From Sweltsa coloradensis (lineage: Eukaryota > Arthropoda > Insecta > Plecoptera > Chloroperlidae): DNA of 64,000 nucleotides. The stretch lies in NCBI GenBank assembly GCA_024449915.1, contig JAMZAV010000111.1:992001-1056000 (forward strand), given 5' to 3'. The notes below the pieces were generated by a model, which worked only from the letters and a program-made list of their open reading frames with translations, did no database searches and was not told the origin of the DNA. How positions within the stretch are numbered: the stretch's first letter is position 1; the number at the start of each line of letters is the position of its first letter. Shown here one piece after another: positions 33,517-45,124 of the stretch. The position numbers and the translations under genes were made by a program.

Positions 33517-34460
33517 GACACATTTACATCCACTTGGCGTCCATCAATTAACATTCTTCCAAGCTGCGCTACGAGTTGGCCCTGTGCAATTCTTATTGAG
33601 ACGTCTACCTTGAATTAATACAATTCCGCGGAATGCTCGAAAAAGTTCATTTAATTTCAACTGCCTGTCAGGACGTGTGGCAAGGAGTAGTGAAGGAGGC
33701 CAAGGCTCTTCAAGGGCCGTAGCGCCATGGATATCATCATTGTTAACTTGATAAATTTAAAGCATGCGCAGAACAAATTCATGGATTCCACTGTTACTAT
33801 TTTGGAAATATTTTTCCACCGCTTGCCAAAAATAACTATTTTTGAATTGTTTATATAACCAACCTTGATCACTGTTTGACATAACCTAATTTGCTTTTGT
33901 ATGGGCATTAAGATTTTCCGTAAGACCTAGAATAAATGCTTGTTTTATTTCCAATTAAAAATGTAGGCCTATGTATTGTTAAATTATGGATGACTGTCTT
34001 TTAATATGCTAGTGCAAACCAACGAGTGTTTATAAATACTATAAGGGAAGGTCCAACTACAAGGACGCAATGAAAATAGAAAATGTTTAGATGGGCATTG
34101 CGGAAGCATGTGCTTGTAGTAGTCAGTGACTCATGTTTTAACCTACCCAAGGCCTAGGCCCTGGTTCGAAATAATCACAAATCACTGAATATAGGCTGAC
34201 ATGAGCATTAAAAGCAGCAGTTTCGTCAAATTTGTTCATCACGGTTAATTAGAAATTAATAAATAGAATCGGCAGACAGTGTTTTTCATGCCCTAAAATG
34301 TTTTGAATGGCGGCAAGATTTTTTCCGCATAAACAAGGCCGAATCACGGACATTTGTGATTGGTTCAAGCTTGATCGTAGAAAGTGGACGTAAACAGCAA
34401 CCGAATTCTTTTAATTTGTGTGCGTAATTGACGGGCGCTAAGTGGATGTAGACGCGCCTT
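33517..34460. mobile_element. DNA transposon remnant with ~30-bp TIRs
   Basis: Left CATTTACATCCACTTGGCGTCCATCAATTA and right (inverted) TCTACATCCACTTAGCGCCCGTCAATTA form imperfect terminal repeats. Unit 1 lacks this segment between matching flanks. A minus-strand open stretch near 33540-33740 may be transposase remains, but I cannot assign a family. It includes the LINE-like fragment at 33936-33975. Confidence 0.55.
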
Positions 34461-37400
34461 AACTCTTGCTGTTGCCATGTGTAATGCATAGAATAATGTC
34501 TTGAGACTGTTACCATCACAATCCACTATTTGCGCTCTAATACACGCAAGCTTTAATCTCCCCCACTGATGATCAGTTATGTGGCTGTGTGGGTAGACTC
34601 TAAAAACATTTTTTAAATATATGGTATATAAAGCAAGACTTGGTTCTACTTTGTTTACTGTATTTTATCGGTTAAAGGTCGCCATCGAGTAATGGACGCA
34701 CTATTTTGACCACTGAAATGTTTAAATTTGGCTGTGTATGAATACAAATGGCTAAGCTTAATGACTGCACACCACTTTGTTAAATCAACTTCTTCCCACC
34801 TATTTGCACATGGTATTTCAATTTGCAAATTTTCGTCATTGTTGACTCTTTTCCAAAGTAATCAAACTGGTGATTGTTACTTGATGCAATTGCAACATCG
34901 CAGTTTAAAATATACCTTATCAATCTTGTACTTCACAGCTTCTAGTAACGTTGTAGCCTATGTGAATGCAAATTTAAATAAAATAATTAATATGAACTGA
35001 ACTTGGTCAACCAACTAACAAGAAAAATATTGGAGGGATTTGGATTTTAAATTTCCATATTTGCATGGTATCTTGGATGAGGCAAAGTTTAAGGTTTTTT
35101 TAAAACAAAACTTTTTTACATTGTTAAATATTTTGTTTAAAGTTAGGTGCAAGTGATTGAATTTGTTTCTGGTGTTTGTATTTCCAACTAACCAGTCGTT
35201 CCTAGTAGGCCAATAACCACATGCCATTTTAGAAAATACAAAATTGTCAAATTATGAAATAAAATATCAAAACATGTTACTGAAATTTTTGGTTTCAAAT
35301 TTTAAACTAGGTACTAATCTTTCAAGCTCAGCTCTGCGGAGAATTTGTTACAAAACTCAAAATCTTCCTTAACAATATATTTTTTAACGTTTTAATATTG
35401 ACTACATCTATCTAGAAAATCTGCGTTATTCTTGCCGTAGTTACCTAAATAAATGTAGCTGAAGCATCTAACTTTTATTGAAAGTTACCACAAATTACAT
35501 TGTATTAATTTCACCTCAATCATACTGCAGGGCTTAAACTACTTAACAAAGTAGCTGTTATAAAATTTGATAACCAAATCATCCAGTAAATATCATGGGT
35601 TGACTAGTGTTAATAGGATCAAATATTTGGTGCCAATTGTACATATCGTGAATTCCCGTGTCCTCCCCCCCCCCCCCCCCCCCATCACTATATGTCGTTC
35701 CCTGTTAACCTACCTCTGAGTCAATGCACCTATGTAGCATTGTGTCTGTGATAGGTATAAGGAAAATTGATGTATTTCTATTTTTAATTCATTTCAAAAC
35801 CCTGTATGTACATTGTTAGTAACTGTTTTTCCTATTGGTTTATTTATAGCATGTAGTGCCAAAGAGAAATTAAAAGAAGCCAAAGTAAATTACAAAATAT
35901 TTCATATTCTTGTGTATTGTTCCAGATTTGCTGCAGAACGCAGAGTATAACTAACACACAACAATGCCTTGTAGTTTTGTAGGTGATATTTTTATAGATT
36001 GATAGTTATTATGGTGATTGTTAATTACACAAAATTTTAATTTCCAAAATTTAAATCGAAAAGTTTGAAGAATTTTTGGTTGAAACAAAATTTTCATCAT
36101 AACATTATAGCTGCCCAATGCCCATAAATAAAAATGTAGATGACATTTTTAGTATGATACTAATCTTGATGTTTAAAACAATTATCTGTATAGTAGTGCC
36201 ATGCATTCTACAATATCGTTATGTTTGCTGGTATGTACAGTTTTGAAAGTGAGACTGGTGTAAAATGCTGAATGTTAAACAATAACATGCATGTTTATAA
36301 AGATCTTGTTTCGTATGCAAATTAAGTGTGAGTAATTTTTTAGGATGCTACCTGTGTGTTGTTGGTGTGAAGTCATTCACATAAAGTATGCTTATTGCAT
36401 AATAATATGTCTCAACCAAAAATATAATAGGGCTTGTCAGTTGACTCTACCAAACTTGTTTGATTTATATTTTGGAAAGCGTAAATCTTTCGATACAACA
36501 CACTTAAATGGGCTTAACGTATCATGTTTTCGCAATGTTCGTAGTCTAGACATGTTAATTTCTATGTGATATTTCTTGATTTGCACCAGTGGCCTACACA
36601 TCTTTGTAAGTAGTGACTAGCCATTGATAATAATAACTATTGCCAACTTTCACACCTGACATTAATTTAATAATATAATAATTTGAAGCATAAGATTCAA
36701 ATTGTTAGCTTGTTAGTGTGGCAGTTATTTATGTTATAAATGCTTAAAATGTGATGTTGATAACAAGTGTTTTTGTAATTGGCATAAGTGCAAAGAACGT
36801 GAGGTGTTGTGGATTACGATTAATTGATGTAGAATTTAATCGTTTACTGTAAATGTTTTAGTGTTGTTTCATATTTTCTGGTTGATTTATGCTATTATTT
36901 TCTCTAACAACTTCCAAATGAATGAACTGCTGAACTCTAAAGAAAGTAAAATTCACTATTCTGTATTCACCACTGAAAATTGATTCTTGTAACTGACTGC
37001 GGTAGATGTGTATGTGTAGAGATACGGGTTTTTAGTGTGTGTTTTTTTTAGTTTTTTTATTGCTATTGCGTTTTATGTGACTATATTGAATTGAATTTTT
37101 CATATAATTCATCATTTACCATTAGAAGTCTAAGAAGAAAACACCCTACATTTAGAGTTTATAGGTGGAAAGGAAACCAATTGATGCTACAAAATGCTAA
37201 ATTTAAATGCGTAAAAAAAGTACCTGTATCTCTACTTATGTGTAATTTAAATTGACGAGTATCAAACTTTTTTGCTCCCATTTACTTCATCAATATATTT
37301 ATTTCTCTTTTCATTAATTGCAGAACACTCTTAGTTTTAATATCAATATTTAGTACAATTCAAAAATTCAATATTACAACTTCATTTTATTTTTAGCCTC

Positions 37401-37905
37401 TTTAAAATCATGTTTCAATTTACAGATATTTTGAGTATTCATCAAATTAGGTACATACATATTTGGTCAATATAAAAACGAAAGGTTTTGAACATTCGTT
37501 GAGAAACTTTTATCTCTTAAACACTAAATTATAAGTACAAAATGGAGATAATTATTATCCGTGGCAAATATGAAACGACAAGAAAACAGTGCTGCACGAC
37601 CACCAATTATTTATGAGAGCCCACATCCAAAGCATTACTCATGTTCTTCTATTTAGTTAAAGCACGGACTAGTTGCTCTGCTTAAAGCACATCGTACATA
37701 ACCGAATACAGACGCTATAATCAGCAACATGTCTTTTTGTACTTCATAACAGACGCAATCCGAAAGTGTTTTGATTGTTATGTATGTGTTTAATTGAATT
37801 TCTTTGGCGGTAGCTGTGTACATTTGATGTGCGGTAACTGAATAAAGTTCTTTACAAATTTATCACTTGTATTCAACTTCTTTCTCACAAGTAATCCAAT
37901 ATCCT
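34461..37905 (+). repeat. 3' flanking block of gene 2, largely duplicated after gene 3
   Basis: 36240-37905 aligns with 47230-49510: both contain CACCTGTGTGTTGTTGGTG, TGAACTGCTGAACTCTAAA and a shared terminus with AATAAA followed by CTCACAAGTAATCCAATAT. A 19-C run lies at 35665-35683. No open frame is conserved. It could be a long 3' UTR or simply recent duplication. Confidence 0.6.
37841..37846 (+). promoter_or_regulatory. Candidate polyadenylation signal AATAAA, gene 2 block
   Basis: AATAAAG lies at the end of the block shared with unit 3 (49446-49451), where similarity stops about 60 bp later. If used, the 3' UTR would be about 5 kb, so closer sites are possible. Confidence 0.3.
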
Positions 37906-38106
37906 TGTTACGTGTTGAGTAATGAATGACTATCAAACTTTAAGGAGTATATGTTTATTATTACTATTGACGGGTACCAATGCATAGTGGCCATGCCCCA
38001 CTTATGGTAATAGTTACTGTACGATATGCATGTTCTTTATTCAGCCTTGTAGATAATTACACGTATTCATTTAATCTATGTTTTTGTTTTATGTATGTAT
38101 ATCTTA

Positions 38107-38341
38107 CTAGGAAAATGCCAAAGTCGTTAGACGAATAAGCGAGTCATGTGTTGAGTACCCATTTACATTCCCTTTCATCACCCTACATGGGTATTATGCC
38201 CTTACAGTTGATGTGCCCTTATACAAACTAAATTCAAAACCCTATCATTTATACCTTAAAATCCACTCGAATGCAAATGTTCCCTCGTACTCAACACATG
38301 ACTTGCACTCTCGTCTAACAACAACTTTGGCACTTTCCTAG
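38107..38341. mobile_element. Palindromic MITE (CTAGGAAARTGCCAAAG ends)
   Basis: Arms of about 60 bp pair: CTAGGAAAATGCCAAAG..GTTAGACGA..GAGTCATGTGTTGAGTAC and the complement ending at 38341. No coding capacity. Confidence 0.75.
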
Positions 38342-38409
38342 TCTAGTTGGCCAGGCAACTTTATACCCGGAATGTGGGAGACCTGGGTTCAAACCCTTGG
38401 TCGGGAAAG
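38333..38409 (+). repeat. tRNA-like segment (SINE-type head)
   Basis: A-box-like TAGTCTAGTTGG (38338-38349) and B-box GGTTCAAACCC (38387-38397) have tRNA-like spacing, and CTTTCCT/GGGAAAG could pair. The T stem does not fold properly and the segment overlaps a MITE. I call it tRNA-derived, not a working tRNA. Confidence 0.35.
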
Positions 38410-39219
38410 ATTTTGTAATTTCTGATTGTATGTAAAGAATTATAAATATGTTTTGAAATGCATATACTATGGAAAACATATAGCCAGTACGAAATACGTG
38501 AAAAGATTGCAAGTTTTACTCAATCTCCGAGCGGAATTTGGGAGAACCTTTAGCGTGCAAGATTCGATACACCTTGGTCACTGCATGGAATTTTCACTGC
38601 CTATAACGATGACAAATACAAAAAATCAAGAACAAATACCATTGTCGTTAAATTGAATCCTACACATTTACAGACCATTTTTCAATTTATTATTTCTTAC
38701 ACACACAGAATCACCGAAGTGCCGTTTATCTTGAATTGTAAGACTCGGTCGTGTGAAAGTGATCTTCTAATCTAGATCTAGAGTTCTAGACTACACATTG
38801 GTGCCAACTCCGGGGATAAACCTCCCACGAGAAGTTTTGTGTGGGTTCCTGTGCATTCAGGGCTCCTACACATACCGTACACATTTGTGTTCTTGTTTGT
38901 ACAATAATACAAGTACAAAGAATACAGTGTGTTTGGAAATTACACGTATTCGTAAACTATTTCATCTTCTTTCCAGTCATATTGATGTGCACAAGTATTC
39001 CTGTTTAATGTGTGGCTCGTTGATATTGTGGACAGAGGCTCTGCAATTCCAATGCAGAAGGTCCAGGGGTCAAATCCGCTATGGGCAGAAATAGTTCATT
39101 AGTTCTTGGCTTAGGAATGTGTGAACGGTGCAACAAAGTACAATAAATTATTAGGTTGTTCCGCATTAGCCTTGTTGATTCTGGCGGGTGGAATCGTGTC
39201 CAGCTTGATTCATTGGTGT
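38410..39219. other. Intergenic stretch between units 2 and 3
   Basis: A weaker tRNA-like stretch near 39031-39080 contains GGGGTCAAATCC. No gene recognised. Confidence 0.35.
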
Positions 39220-39701
39220 TTCCTATTTAAATGTACCAGTCTCTTGTTGGACATTGTTCACTCGTCTGAAAATCTGATAGTGGCATAACCATTGAAAGAT
39301 TCATTTAGAATCAGATGATGCCAATACCTCGAAAGAAAGACACTCGATTAGTGTCGAAATATTACAAATAAAGTATTTATTATAAGAACAGTATGTTCAA
39401 ATAATTACAACTACATGACATCAACCATAGATAGGTACTAATATCAACTATTGTTGAAAGTTTAGAATGCTCAAGAAACATTATTACAACTATATTTACA
39501 AGCTGAAGAGTTTGAGGCCCGCCCTTTTTCACGGAAAACTGTAATCTATTTTTATAACCGTTTTTTTGTTTATATAACACTGCGAATACATGATTTGATT
39601 TTGGACCCCACCCCACAACCGAAGGAGTTCCTCAAAATATGTTAGTACATAACTTTCCCATTCTCACTTTCTTAGCTAGGCTGTATTATACTCGAGCTAC
39701 T

Positions 39702-39709
39702 TATATAAA
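39702..39709 (+). promoter_or_regulatory. TATA-like motif TATATAAA, unit 3
   Basis: Same octamer and nearly the same distance to the donor (286 bases) as in unit 1. Confidence 0.35.
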
Positions 39710-39874
39710 CACAAGTTGGGTAATATTTGATAAGTTTCTGAGTAAATTGTGTCAGAAATATACTATTTAACATGCGGGACATGTTTGCTTGTTCCCATTT
39801 TGGAACAAATCATGATGATCAAGTTTCCCGCTTATTGTAACGCAGTCCAACCAACACTCGAAGCGCGTGATACA

Positions 39875-39892
39875 CAGTTCTTGTAAGAACTG
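39875..39892. promoter_or_regulatory. Conserved 18-bp palindrome, unit 3
   Basis: Identical to the other two copies, 113 bases before the donor at 39988. Confidence 0.5.
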
Positions 39893-39987
39893 CGTCTGCC
39901 TTTCACTCACTTTGTTCCTCGAATCGTCTCGTCTCGTCGCTTCCGTCTTGTTTTTGGCGTCTACAGAACTCAATTTGTTATTATTAT
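39893..39987 (+). other. Predicted non-coding exon 1 (3' part), gene 3
   Basis: Ends TTATTAT|GTAAGT. The acceptor is TTTCAG ending at 45123, giving a 5.1-kb intron. Confidence 0.6.
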
Positions 39988-40520
39988 GTAAGTATTCTTT
40001 GCATGGTATCTTGAAAATGTCTGCCTATTTCGTTCATAAACTTGTTTTACCAGTCTTGGGGCTTGGATCAATTCGTTTCAAAACAGTAGGCCCTAGCCTA
40101 GACTTAGGGAGCGCGACCTAACCTAACTTATATTTAAGCCACATGGCAAGTTAGGACCTAAGGTAGGTCCTCGGGCTTTACGCTGGAAAACTATCCGGAA
40201 AAGTACAATAATAAAACTAAAAATGAAAAAAGAAAGATTAACCTTTCTGAAGTAGAGAGGGTAATTATGCCGTTGACAGTTTTCCGAGAAAGGTGTGTGT
40301 AGGCCTAATTAACGTTTCACTGTAAATAATGTTTTTCGTCTTTTAACCAGTAGAAATTGTGCTGTCACTGTATGTTCATACCTAGGCTATGCTAGACCGC
40401 CATGTTGGTTTGGAAAGCGTTATCTCCTCCGCTACGTTTCCTACCACTGCGCACGCAGATGAACCCTTAACACTCTTAACGTTGTTATTAAAAGTGAGGT
40501 TCCTAATTAGGCATTCTTGT

Positions 40521-42250
40521 ACTTGGGAGGTCCCAACTTTTCAACACTTGTTATTTTCAACGCAGTGGATATTCACACGGTCAGCTGTACGACTAGTGCA
40601 AAATTATTCAAACGGTCAGCCGTACGATACCACCTAACTAGGCCAATTAGCTTCAAATATCACAGTGCATTGTGGCGGAGTGGTAGCGCGTCCGAATTCT
40701 ATGCGAAAGGTAGGCGGTTCAAATTTTTGTTTGATCGTTTTTTTTTACCATTCTATGTGGGTCCATGTTTTTTCCTGCAAATGTTTTCACTAATTTTCGG
40801 CCCCGTCGCAATCACAATTCTAGATGATAAAAGCGTTTAAAAAGTGCTAGGCCTAAGCCTATTTTAAGGAAAAGCCTTATCTCTACACCTCGACGTGTAG
40901 AGGCAGCCTAAAAAGGACTTTTGTTTAAAATAGAAACGTTAAAGGTCTTGGAAGGTTTTTTGGGTATAATCTTAATTTGACGGGAATGTTATTTTACATT
41001 AAATTTATGATTTTCCTTTTTCTAATTGAATATTATTATGTGTTTACTTGGTTTTGGGCGCGGAAAAGTGTTTCTGGACTTATTTAATCACTTTTAGTTT
41101 GATTGAATAACACACGCAACCCCTAGGCCTACCCCTGAGCCCTACACAACACTCGCACATGTCACTGTCACTTCATGGTACGCTATTTATGTTGTTTTTT
41201 AAACATTAAATTTATTATCGTTTTTGTAAATGAATATAGTAATGTATTTATTTGGCGCGGAAAGTCCCTTTTTGGATTTATTTGATCACTTTTAGTTTGC
41301 TTGAATTGCTCACAGATTGTACTCAAACACTCGCACATTTCACTAGTCACTTGTCGGTCAGCCATGTTATGTTGAGGCCTACCATCCCTTTTCGCAAAAA
41401 TACTCCACCTACAAAACCTTTAACGTCGTTATTTAAAAAAAAGGACTTTTATTACAATAGGATTTTCGTTTAAAAAAGCGACGTTAAAGGTTTTGAATTT
41501 TTTTTTGTTACTAAACAGTAAAAAACGTGATGATTCTATTTTGGATTTTTTTATTATGTTTTTGTAAGGTTACTCGCAGTGAGTAAACATCTCAGCACGG
41601 TGGGAAATAGGCCTAGGCCGCGTCGCTCCTCGCTAACGGAGTCAACTTCACACAGTGTGGGCGGGGCGTGGCCCTGGTCTGTTGTGAGTTGTTACGTAGG
41701 CCTAGAGAAAACTTAATTTTTTAATTGTAAATATCTTGAAATTTGTTCCGCGCATTTAGTTTGTGTTTCCTATAAAATATTGTGTTTGGAAAAAAAAAAA
41801 AATGATAAAAAATAGCAATTCCTTTCAAACTAGTAGAGGTTCCGGTTTTTTGTTGTTAATAAAAACAGCAAAAAAGGACGACGAAAAACCGAAAAAGGAC
41901 TTTCGTTTAAAATAGCAATGTTAAAGGTTGGATGTTTTTTGTTATTAAAACAGCAAAAAAGGATTACGGCAAGGACGACACTTTATTACGGCGCCCCTTT
42001 ATCCAATCAGATCATTGACCGTACGAATAATTTTCCCATAGTCGTACGGCTGATTGTACGAATATCCACAGCCTTTTTTCAATGAAAACATAGCCCCAGG
42101 CACCCGAAATCCTTTCTGTTTCAAAATACTTTCGTTAGGTTAGCCCAACTTTCCCCTGGCTACAGTGTGCTGCGCTAGTTCTAGGATATTTTCGATAAGA
42201 GCGCACCCGAAATCCTTTCTGTTAGTAATAAAAGTTGGGACCTCCCAAGT
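40521..42250. mobile_element. 1.7-kb inverted-repeat element in the unit-3 intron
   Basis: The outer ends ACTTGGGAGGTCCCAACTTTT pair exactly. A second inverted pair (GTGGATATTC..AC..TCAGC.GTACGACTA) lies at about 40566-40620 and 42018-42073. The interior holds CCTTTAACG palindromes (41412-41495 and half-copies near 40920 and 41900) and a tRNA-like stretch at 40667-40725 (A-box-like TGGCGGAGTGG, B-box-like GGTTCAAAT). Part of it matches 9411-10130. No clear target duplication. Confidence 0.6.
41412..41495. repeat. Palindromic mini-element (CCTTTAACGTCG), unit-3 copy
   Basis: AAAACCTTTAACGTCG and its complement across 84 bp, preceded by TACTCCACCTAC as at 9890 and 29070. Confidence 0.7.
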
Positions 42251-42674
42251 AGGCCTACAAAAAGTAGGCCCACCCCCAATTATGTATTTTTGAATGAGGT
42301 AGTAACCACGCCACAGCAATTTTACGCTGCGTATGCAGCGGTAGAGACGTGGCCTAGCGGATGAGATTAGGCCTACGCTTTCCAAATAAAAATGGGAGTG
42401 TAGCACATGGACACACAATGACGCCTCAATTTCCACTAGTAAAAAGATGAAAAACATTGTTTACAAGTAAAAGATCATGATGCGGTAGCTGAAAATGAAT
42501 TGAGAAACATTAATTACACATAGGCCTACTAGAACATGGTGAGTAAATTTTACATTATTTTTCTCGGAAAACTGTCAACGGCATAGCCTAATTACCAAAG
42601 AGAGTGCTGTAGATTATGGGACTTTTTGCATGGCTTCACACTGGGAAGCAAAAAGTAAAAAGTCTCCTAACTTG

Positions 42675-42894
42675 GGTACTTTTTCGGTTGGGGCGGCTCC
42701 AACTATCTTTAGGCGGCTCACTCCTCGTTTCTTATAATACTCCATTTACAAAAGCTTTAACGCCCTATTCTAAATAAAAGTGCTTTCAGCGCAAAAGGAC
42801 TTTCATTTGAAATCGCGACGTTAAAGGTTTTTAAGGTTATTTTGTTGTTGTTGGTTTTTGTGTATAGTTGGACCGCCCCAACCGAAAGAGTGCC
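42675..42894. mobile_element. hAT-like MITE, family A, second copy
   Basis: The ends GGTACTTTTTCGGTTGGGG and complement have a perfect 8-bp duplication CTAACTTG (42667-42674, 42895-42902). It contains a diverged CCTTTAACG palindrome at about 42748-42832, as does the 29031 copy. Confidence 0.88.
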
Positions 42895-42902
42895 CTAACT
42901 TG

Positions 42903-43425
42903 TGCGGACACTGCTTGACAAGAGAGACGTGGAGAGAAAAGTGACCTTGGAGAGTTAAGGCCGCTCTACAATAGCCCGGCAATAGGCCTACCTTCCCGTT
43001 ACCGTTACAATATTAAATCATAGGCCTAGCCATTGTTCAAGTTACCGCTGCCCGGCCTCGTTCCCAGATTGTTGTAGAGCGTCCTTCAACCTGCATTATA
43101 CCAATGCTCTGTGCTATTGAATTGGCTGGGCCTACAAGTTTCCTGAATGAAAGCTTCAACCAGTTCACACAATGGTCTATTCTTTATTTTGAACTTACGT
43201 GTATTCTGAATGCCCACATTTGCCCTATTATGCCATCATGTTGATCTATTCAACCATTAGAGACTTGGCTCTCTTTCCTCGTGCCATCAGACATTGTGTC
43301 GCACTACCTTGCCAGATCTGCGCTCTCTTCATTTCCACAGTCTGCAAGTGATGGTTTCAAACACTCCCATTTGGTGCAGGTGATTCTCCAGCAGGTCACG
43401 ATGTGTTACCTCCTGAGCTGTGCCG
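42903..43425. other. Unit-3 intron sequence shared with unit 1
   Basis: Aligns with 6560-7000. No gene. Confidence 0.5.
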
Positions 43426-43433
43426 TCTTCAGG

Positions 43434-43649
43434 GGTAGTTCTTTGGCTAGGGGCGTCTAACTTTTTTTATACATGCTATATTGCCTTGTTACTACTTATG
43501 TTAAAGGTGTTCTTTCGTTAGGTTAGCCGAACTTTCCGCTGGCTACAGTGCGCCGCGCTAGTTCTAGGATATAATCGATAAGAGCGCACCCGAAATCCTT
43601 TCCGTTACAGTGTATTTAAAAGTTGGACCCCCCTAGCCGAATAAGTACC
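43434..43649. mobile_element. hAT-like MITE, family B, second copy
   Basis: Flanked by a perfect 8-bp duplication TCTTCAGG (43426-43433, 43650-43657). The core CGATAAGAGCGCACCCGAAA is shared with 1355-1588 (inverted) and 42190-42230. Confidence 0.88.
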
Positions 43650-43657
43650 TCTTCAGG

Positions 43658-45124
43658 GGCGGTGCGGAACTACGGAATACAAAGCCCTTCCGCCTGAGGG
43701 ACCCTTGCTAACAACCTACCCACCCCCTGTCCTGTAATTCATAATATAATTCTATTCAATAGGGGTGGAATCCTTCACCAATTAACCGCCCGTGGCTAAA
43801 AAAACCGGTTTGTTGATTTGTCTGCGCCTATCAACCGTGAGCATAACAATGGCCCGTGTAAACGTGGAAAAAAACAATAATGTTTTTCAAATGTAGTGTA
43901 GCCTAGTTTAGCTGTCAGCTGGTCGCCTTACTCGAGTGGGTCTTGCTAGGGTAGACACGTGCATTTGGTTGGCGCAAGGATAATCGCAGTCACCCACTCA
44001 AGGTCGTGACTCTTGAGTCACATTCACGTGACACCACGAGAAAGAGAGAGAGGGAGCAACTGATCCTGAGCTTGACTGGAATAAAGTGAATTCGAGATAG
44101 GTTTTAGAGTATGTTATTGATGACATTAATGGCAGGCCTACTGATGAGAAATAAAGTTTTATTTCGTAAGAACACATAGATAAGGAGACCGTTCTGTCTA
44201 GCTACTCGCCAGCTTGGGGGGGGGGGGGGCGACGATATGGGATGTCATGTGCGTTGGGCGAGTGTGAGTGGTGTCACTGTCAAGTGATGTACCTATTATT
44301 ATCAAGGTCATGTGACAGTGCCAGTGGAGCAAAGATGGTAGGATATAGCTACAACCTCTGATTCACATTTATCACCAAGACGTTATTCCAGCTCGAGATT
44401 ACCGCTGTATTTAGCCTATCTATGGTACCTACCTACTGTAGCCAAATTTTATTCTGTCATTGTCAAGACGAGATCTTTATTTAATCCAGTCGTGAGTTTA
44501 ACACAATCATTTCGCGCCATGCTGTTCATGGAGAAATAAACGGGGCCATGTCAATGGCAGTATTTTTTATGAAGGTCATGTTGCCGGGACTTCCTCAGCT
44601 GCATCACATAAGAAGTGGAATGGGGGACGCCTCAGAGATTTCGAAGGCCTCCAGAAAATGTCATCCCAATTGGAGCCGGAATCGTGTTAACAAACACACA
44701 AAAATACAAACGGAAAGAAAAAATAATATTCCGGATTTTTTTCTCCAGTATAGTAGAACAATGGAATCTTCGCTACGCTCATCCACAAATCCTGTTAGAG
44801 AATAGAGAGAGATTGTTCGTAGGCTGGCCTTTCATAATCTTGAGAATAAGCTATAAATTATTACCTACTTGTCCACCAGTGCAGTCCGCTTTCCCTTTCC
44901 CCTCCCCGGTACCCACCAATCATGACCTTGACAAGACGTGACATGTGCAATGGCCCGCTGCTCGGTCTTCATTTCCATCAATAGCACAGTCTGCTTCTCT
45001 CTTTTATCGTGCTAGTTACATAGACCCTAAAAAATTATTCCCTCTGTAAAAAACATTCAACGTATGTTTTCAGCCCTGTCAATTGAGTAGCCTACTTAAT
45101 TAAATCATGCTTTTTTATTTCAGA
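43658..45124. other. Rest of unit-3 intron, ending at the splice acceptor
   Basis: Contains a G run at 44217-44229 and a diverged, inverted TGGATGAGCG-family fragment (about 44535-44785, ending CGCTACGCTCATCCA). The shared intron part (44800-44950) and TTATTTCAG|A before the ATG follow. No gene. Confidence 0.5.

Larger units (their letters stand above)
39220..40260 (+). repeat. Unit-3 copy of the 5' flanking block
   Basis: Aligns with 110-1190 of unit 1 from TACCAGTCTC onwards, including CGATTAGTGTCGAAATATTAC, the TATA-like octamer, the palindrome and the donor. Apart from the shared promoter/exon signals no frame is conserved. Confidence 0.75.

Noticed and set aside
38333..38409. Functional tRNA gene
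   Set aside because: A and B boxes are present, but the T stem mispairs and the segment overlaps a palindromic MITE; treated as tRNA-derived repeat.
45107..45124. Upstream in-frame ATG extending gene 3 by six codons
   Set aside because: It would read through the polypyrimidine tract and splice acceptor; the ATG at 45125 matches copies 1 and 2.
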